From an uncultured Prevotella sp. (lineage in GTDB: Bacteria; Bacteroidota; Bacteroidia; Bacteroidales; Bacteroidaceae), in the NCBI GenBank assembly GCA_905196835.1, contig CAJJWN010000021.1, forward strand, positions 1-52,297: DNA of 52,297 bases, written 5' to 3'. A program made the translations under genes and the position numbers. How positions within the stretch are numbered: the stretch's first letter is position 1; each line of letters begins with the position of its first letter. Positions 48,501 through 52,297 of the stretch are shown piece by piece. The notes beneath the pieces were generated by a model. It was not told the DNA's origin, did no database searches, and saw only the letters and a program-made list of their open reading frames with translations.

Positions 48501-49268
48501 ATGCGCAAGAACATCTACATACTGTCCGACGCCCACCTCGGCTCGTGGGCCATCGACCACGCACGCACGCAGGAGCGACGCCTTGTGCGTTTCCTCGACG
48601 ACATAAAGACGAAAGCCGCCGCGGTGTACCTGCTCGGCGACATGTTCGACTTCTGGTACGAGTACCGCTACGTCGTGCCGAAGGGCTACACGCGCTTCCT
48701 CGGCAAGCTGTCCGAGCTGACTGACATGGGCGTTGAGGTGCACTTCTTCACCGGCAACCACGACATTTGGGCGTACAGCTACCTGCGCGAGGAGTGCGGC
48801 GTGGTGCTGCATACCAAGCCCGTGACTACTGAAATATATGGTAAAATCTTCTATCTCGCCCACGGCGACGGCCTCGGCGACCACGACCCGAAGTTCAACT
48901 TCATACGACGCCTGTTCCACAACCGCGTGTGCCAGCGTCTCTTCAGCGCCCTGCATCCGCGCTGGGGCGTGTGGTTCGGCATGGCGTGGGCAAGGCACAG
49001 CCGCCTGAAACGCAAGGACGGCAAGGAGCCTCCGTACCAGGGCGAGGACAAGGAAGCCCTCGTGAACTACACCAAGCAGTACATGAAGACCCACCCGGAC
49101 ATAGACTACTTCATCTACGGACACCGCCACATAGAGCTTGACCTCATGCTTTCGCGCAAGACGCGGATGATGATTATAGGCGACTGGATATGGCAGTTCA
49201 CCTACGTTGTGTTCGACGGCGAGCACCTTTTCCTCGAAGAATACGTCGAGGGAGAAAGCAGACTGTAG
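48501..49268 (+). CDS. lpxH: UDP-2,3-diacylglucosamine diphosphatase (LpxH)
   Basis: 255 residues, calcineurin-like phosphoesterase. The metal-binding motifs are in order: SDAHLGS (9-15), LLGDMFDFWYEY (44-55), FTGNHDIW (84-91), LAHGDGLGDHD (about 119-129) and YGHRHIE (about 208-214). LpxH cleaves UDP-2,3-diacylglucosamine to lipid X in lipid A synthesis, at the inner face of the membrane. The F-F-W-Y residues after the second motif favour LpxH over a general phosphatase. Confidence 0.9.
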   Translation: MRKNIYILSDAHLGSWAIDHARTQERRLVRFLDDIKTKAAAVYLLGDMFDFWYEYRYVVPKGYTRFLGKLSELTDMGVEVHFFTGNHDIWAYSYLREECGVVLHTKPVTTEIYGKIFYLAHGDGLGDHDPKFNFIRRLFHNRVCQRLFSALHPRWGVWFGMAWARHSRLKRKDGKEPPYQGEDKEALVNYTKQYMKTHPDIDYFIYGHRHIELDLMLSRKTRMMIIGDWIWQFTYVVFDGEHLFLEEYVEGESRL

Positions 49269-49270
49269 GG

Positions 49271-49430
49271 TAAAGGTGTGAAGGTTAGAAAGTGAGAAGG
49301 TGAGAAAACAATTATAAAGGTAGGAAGGTGAGAAAGTGAGAAGGTGAGAAAGCGCAAGCGTTTTATAATATACAACGAACGCGTCTGCGCTTTCTCACCT
49401 TCTCACTTTCTCACCTTCACACCTTTACTT
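49271..49430. repeat. GTGAGAAG-type inverted repeat between convergent lpxH and ackA
   Basis: GAAGGTGAGAAAGTGAGAAG begins a 33-base left arm (49324-49356) whose exact complement is 49386-49418, around a 29-base loop. A second, partly diverged copy of the left arm lies at 49271-49309, starting three bases after the lpxH stop and matching the outer part of the right arm (AAAGGTGTGAAGG). The right side ends at the ackA stop codon. So the left arm is duplicated and the repeat runs from stop codon to stop codon. Confidence 0.85.
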
Positions 49431-50623
49431 TACAGCAGGTTCATTGTGTCGGTGGCAATCATCAGCTCCTCGTCGGTCGGGATTACGCATACGGTAACCT
49501 TCGAGTCTGGCGTAGAGATGACGGCTTCCTCGCCGCGGATGGTCTTGTTCTTCTCCACGTCGAGCTTCACTCCCATGTACTCCAGGCCCTCGCAGGCAGC
49601 CTCACGGGTGCTGTACTGGTTCTCGCCAACGCCTGCGGTGAACACTATGATGTCGCATCCACCCATGGCCGCGGCGTAAGCTCCGATGTACTTGCGTATG
49701 CGGTAGTTGTACATGTCGAGGCCCATCTTGGCGCGTTCGTTGCCGTGCTCTATGGCGTCTTCTATCTCGCGCATGTCTGAAGAGATGCCAGTCACGCCCA
49801 GTATGCCGCTCTTCTTGTTGAGCAGGTCAGACATTCCGTCCGCGTCCAAGCTGAGTTTCTTCTGGAGGAAGGTCACCGCTCCGGCGTCGATGTCGCCGCT
49901 GCGGGTGCCCATCATCAGGCCTTCCAGCGGCGTGAGACCCATCGACGTGTCTACGCAACGGCCGTTCTCAACGGCTGCTATGCTGCCTCCGTTGCCTATG
50001 TGGCAGGTTATTATCTTCTTGTCTTCATACTTTACGCCGAGGAAGTCGCACACACGCTGCGACACGTAGCGGTGACTCGTGCCGTGGAAGCCGTAGCGGC
50101 GCACGCCGTATTGCTTGTACAGGTCGTACGGAATGGCGTAAAGATAAGATTGGGCGGGCATCGTCTGGTGGAACGCAGTGTCGAAAACACCTACCTGCGG
50201 CAGGCCGGGCATCAGCTCGCTGACGGCTTCCACGCCCTTGAGGTTGGCCGGGTTGTGCAGCGGCGCGAGGTCGATGCACTCCTTGAAGGTCTTGAGCACC
50301 TCGTCGTTGATTACCACGCTCTTGTTAAACTTCTCACCTCCGTGCACCATTCGGTGCCCTACGGCGTCGATTTCATCAAGGCTTTTGATTACTCCGATTT
50401 CGGGGTCGGTGAGCAGGGAGAAGATGAACTTCACGCCCTCCGTGTGCTCGGGGATGTCGTGCATTATTTGTTTCTTGGTGCCGTCGGGCATCTTCACCTT
50501 GACGAATGCCCCCTCGAGGCCGACGCGCTCGGCGCCGCCCGATGTCATGACAGACTTGTCGTCCATGTTGTAAAGTGCGTACTTGATGGACGAGCTGCCG
50601 CAGTTCAGGACAAGTATTTTCAT
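49430..50623 (-). CDS. ackA: acetate kinase
   Basis: 397 residues. AckA makes ATP and acetate from acetyl phosphate. NCGSSSIKYALY (6-17) binds phosphate; VGHRMVHGGEKF, FDTAFHQTMP (catalytic Asp), RRYGFHGTSHRYVS and ITCHIGNGGS are all present, and FTAGVGENQYSTRE closes the nucleotide site. Together with pta, 150 bases upstream on the same strand, it forms the acetate-producing, ATP-yielding branch. Repeats occupy the gap, so cotranscription would pass through them. Confidence 0.97.
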   Translation of the reverse strand: MKILVLNCGSSSIKYALYNMDDKSVMTSGGAERVGLEGAFVKVKMPDGTKKQIMHDIPEHTEGVKFIFSLLTDPEIGVIKSLDEIDAVGHRMVHGGEKFNKSVVINDEVLKTFKECIDLAPLHNPANLKGVEAVSELMPGLPQVGVFDTAFHQTMPAQSYLYAIPYDLYKQYGVRRYGFHGTSHRYVSQRVCDFLGVKYEDKKIITCHIGNGGSIAAVENGRCVDTSMGLTPLEGLMMGTRSGDIDAGAVTFLQKKLSLDADGMSDLLNKKSGILGVTGISSDMREIEDAIEHGNERAKMGLDMYNYRIRKYIGAYAAAMGGCDIIVFTAGVGENQYSTREAACEGLEYMGVKLDVEKNKTIRGEEAVISTPDSKVTVCVIPTDEELMIATDTMNLL

Positions 50624-50656
50624 TGTTCTTATAGTATTTTTTAGTTAATTGATTAT

Positions 50657-50766
50657 AGATAAGCCGAATAAGCCGAATGAGCCTGATGCGCCTTGGCCGG
50701 CATTTGCAGCGGGAACGGGCAAGGCATGTCAAGCTCCCTCCCCTCGGGAGGGGCGGGGAGGGGCTT
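50657..50766. repeat. 9-base GCC-type repeat and G/C palindrome between pta and ackA
   Basis: 50657-50698 holds 9-base units AGATAAGCC, GAATAAGCC, GAATGAGCC and TGATGCGCC, the complement of the family at 17355-17400. At 50731-50766 is a compact unit of the G/C palindrome family (AAGCTCCCTCCCCTCGGGAG, later GGGGAGGGGCTT), where both outer ends are present without spacer. Confidence 0.75.
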
Positions 50767-50775
50767 GTATTATAG

Positions 50776-51789
50776 CTATTTGTTCTTAGCGTCCATAGCC
50801 TGACATGCGGTGATGGCTATCATCTTGTACACGTCATCGACTGAGCAGCCGCGGCTAAGGTCGTTAACCGGGCGTGCGATGCCTTGCAGGATGGGGCCCA
50901 GGGCTTCGGCGTCGCCGAGGCGTTGTACGAGCTTGTAGGATATGTTGCCCACTTCGAGGCAGGGGAATACGAGCACGTTGGCGTGTCCGGCGATGTCGCT
51001 TCCGGGCGCCTTCTTCGCTCCTACGGAGGGCACGAGGGCTGCGTCGGCCTGCAGTTCGCCGTCTATCTTGAGGTTGGGGTCAAGCTCCTTGGCCAGCTTG
51101 GTGGCCTCTACCACCTTGTCAACCACCTCATGCTGCGCGCTGCCCTTGGTCGAGAAGCTTAGCATTGCCACGCGCGGGTCGGCGAAACCGGCCACCGAGC
51201 GCGCCGTCTCGGCCGTGCATACGGCGATTTGTGCCAGCTGTCCGGCGTCGGGAACAGGCGTCACTGCCACGTCGCCTACTACCAGGATGCCGTCCTCGCC
51301 ATACTGTTTCTGCTTCGAGATGAGCAGCATCGCGCCGCTGACGCACGTTATTCCAGGCTCGCACTTGATGATTTGCAGAGCCGGGCGCAGCGTGTCGGCG
51401 GTGGTGCTTAGCGCGCCTGAAATCTGTCCGTCGGCGCCTCCCGTCTTGATAATCATGCAGCCCAGGTAGAGCGGGTTCTTCACAAGTTCGCGGGCTTGCT
51501 CGATGGTCATGCCCTTCTTCTTGCGCAGTTCGGCCAGCAGGGCGGCATACTCCTCGCTCTTGGGGTTGTTCTCCGGGTCAACGATGGTGGCCTTGCCGAT
51601 GTGCGTCAGGCCCCACTCGCCTGCCAGGCGGTTGATTTCAGCCGGGTTGCCTATGAGGATAATGTCCGCAATGTCGTCGGCCAGAGCCATGTCGGCCGCC
51701 TTCAGCGTGCGCTCCTCGGTGGCTTCGGGGAGCACGATGCGCTGCTTGTCGCTCTTCGCGCGCGCGATGATTTGTTGTACTAAATCCAT
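50776..51789 (-). CDS. pta: phosphate acetyltransferase
   Basis: 337 residues, the short form without the N-terminal regulatory domains. Pta converts acetyl-CoA and phosphate to acetyl phosphate and CoA. Signatures: [18 protein letters not shown] (18-35), [16 protein letters not shown] with the CoA-site region, [29 protein letters not shown] and [20 protein letters not shown]. It is the first gene of the pta-ackA pair, with a promoter about 75 bases upstream. Confidence 0.96.
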   Translation of the reverse strand: MDLVQQIIARAKSDKQRIVLPEATEERTLKAADMALADDIADIILIGNPAEINRLAGEWGLTHIGKATIVDPENNPKSEEYAALLAELRKKKGMTIEQARELVKNPLYLGCMIIKTGGADGQISGALSTTADTLRPALQIIKCEPGITCVSGAMLLISKQKQYGEDGILVVGDVAVTPVPDAGQLAQIAVCTAETARSVAGFADPRVAMLSFSTKGSAQHEVVDKVVEATKLAKELDPNLKIDGELQADAALVPSVGAKKAPGSDIAGHANVLVFPCLEVGNISYKLVQRLGDAEALGPILQGIARPVNDLSRGCSVDDVYKMIAITACQAMDAKNK

Positions 51790-51859
51790 AGTTTTGTAGT
51801 TTATAAGTATATATGTGTTTTGTAAGTTCGAGTTTGCAAACGCCTTGTTTAAGGTTTTG

Positions 51860-51867
51860 CAAAAATA
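51860..51867 (-). promoter_or_regulatory. pta promoter (-7 box)
   Basis: On the minus strand TATTTTTG (complement of 51860-51867) fits TAnnTTTG, about 75 bases before the pta ATG. No good -33 TTTG at the usual distance. Confidence 0.45.
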
Positions 51868-51975
51868 CGGAAAATTATCCGAACACGCGCGGCTTGCAGC
51901 GTTTTTTTACTCATAAAAAAGCAAAAGCCCCGACAGGCGGCTTCCACCCGTTTTCCGATATGCGGCAAATCGCAA

Positions 51976-52068
51976 TGCAAAAGGCCGTCAATTGCAGCGC
52001 AAAAGGCCGCCTTTTACACGTTAAAAGACGGCCTTTTACAAGGGCGTTGATTATCAGGGAGTTACGCG
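51976..52068 (+). repeat. AAAGGCCGTCTTT element, copy K
   Basis: Units AAAAGGCCGTCAATTGC, AAAAGGCCGCCTTTTAC and AAAAGACGGCCTTTTAC, then a short-form tail (GCGTTGATTATCAGGG, AGTTACGCG). It lies between divergent pta and the gene starting at 52243 and points toward the latter. Confidence 0.9.
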
Positions 52069-52071
52069 GAC

Positions 52072-52139
52072 GGCGCATCCGGCCTATTCGGCTCATTGGC
52101 CTTATGGGCCGAATGTGCCTGATGAGCCTTATAAGCCAT
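52072..52139. repeat. 9-base GGCTCATCA-type repeat in inverted arms
   Basis: Units GGCCTATTC, GGCTCATTG and GCCTTATG are followed by complementary units (GGCCGAATG, TGCCTGATG, AGCCTTATA, AGCCATAA). The two halves fold on each other around TTATG. It directly follows copy K of the other family; the rest of 51790-52242 holds only the two promoters. Confidence 0.7.
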
Positions 52140-52163
52140 AATTGCCGTTTCCGCGCCCAGCCT

Positions 52164-52195
52164 TTTCTCAGTAACGGTTTTTATTATTATATTTG
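52164..52195 (+). promoter_or_regulatory. promoter of the gene at the right edge
   Basis: TTTC (52164-52167), 20 bases, TATATTTG (52188-52195) followed by CACTG. A near-consensus Bacteroidetes promoter 47 bases before the ATG at 52243. Confidence 0.55.
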
Positions 52196-52242
52196 CACTG
52201 ACGACAAGATTTGACCGCATATTTTATAAACATCAAAGACTT

Positions 52243-52297
52243 ATGAAGATAAAGACTGTACACTTGGTGTATTTCAGCGCGACCTACACGTCGCGCA
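52243..52297 (+). CDS. partial gene: probable EFR1/flavodoxin-like protein
   Basis: Only the first 18 codons are inside the window (MKIKTVHLVYFSATYTSR). The pattern of a beta strand followed by YFSATYTSR resembles the phosphate-binding loop at the start of the flavodoxin-like domain of EFR1-family ferredoxins (relatives read YFSATGTT). If correct, the complete product would carry flavodoxin and 4Fe-4S domains. The call rests on very few residues. Confidence 0.5.
   Translation, partial: MKIKTVHLVYFSATYTSR

Overview
The window comes from a Bacteroidales chromosome, most likely a Prevotella-type (Prevotellaceae) species with G+C visibly above 50%. The support is a SusC/SusD fructan locus, BspA-like leucine-rich repeats, lipoproteins with Bacteroidales-type lipoboxes, DUF4960/DUF4294/DUF3943 genes, and promoters of the Bacteroidetes kind (TTTG, about 19 bases, TAnnTTTG) instead of sigma-70 boxes. 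There is no tRNA, rRNA, CRISPR array, prophage or classical IS transposase.

Layout. 1-2 kb: a structured leader with an intrinsic terminator, then a BspA-like surface protein. 2-8.9 kb, minus strand: yqeY-like gene and the distal division/cell-wall cluster murG-murC-ftsQ-ftsA-ftsZ. 9-13 kb: korA and korB of a 2-oxoacid:ferredoxin oxidoreductase, separated by a DUF559 nuclease-like gene bracketed by inverted G/C palindromes. 13-22 kb: M20 deacylase, small lipoprotein, acyl-CoA ligase, prfB, a 45-residue membrane protein, CYTH, VanZ-like, a neurotransmitter:sodium symporter family transporter and a helix-hairpin-helix protein. 22.5-39 kb: a fructan utilisation locus (SusC, SusD, DUF4960 glycan-binding lipoprotein, two GH32 enzymes, a secreted modular protein, MFS sugar permease, fructokinase) continued by a GH36 alpha-galactosidase, so that raffinose-type sugars could be processed as well as fructans. 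39-52 kb: RNase R, CoA transferase, DUF3943, NAD-dependent epimerase, PAP2 enzyme, DUF4294, DUF59, lpxH, ackA, pta and the first codons of a probable EFR1/flavodoxin-like protein. The oxidoreductase, CoA transferase, Pta and AckA fit fermentative acyl-CoA/acetate metabolism.

The striking feature is the intergenic DNA. I find at least eight repeat families at gene boundaries: (1) a modular element of inverted AAAGGCCGTCTTT units plus a conserved tail, 11 copies, nearly all just upstream of a plus-strand promoter; (2) 8-base periodic CCGTAAAA-type repeats running straight into four start codons; (3) 8-base GTGAGAAG-type repeats forming perfect 33-39 bp inverted repeats at stop codons; (4) 9-base GAAGTTAAA-type; (5) 9-base GGCTCATCA-type; (6) G/C palindromes in inverted pairs, one pair enclosing the DUF559 gene, three enclosing only short spacers, some translated into protein ends; (7) two 122-bp MITE-like elements around rnr with compensated hairpins; (8) GGAGTTAAC-type inverted repeats. 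The best candidates for something undescribed are the DUF559-plus-palindrome element with its short derivatives, and the class of 8-9 base periodic boundary repeats. All functional statements are inferred from sequence reading alone.
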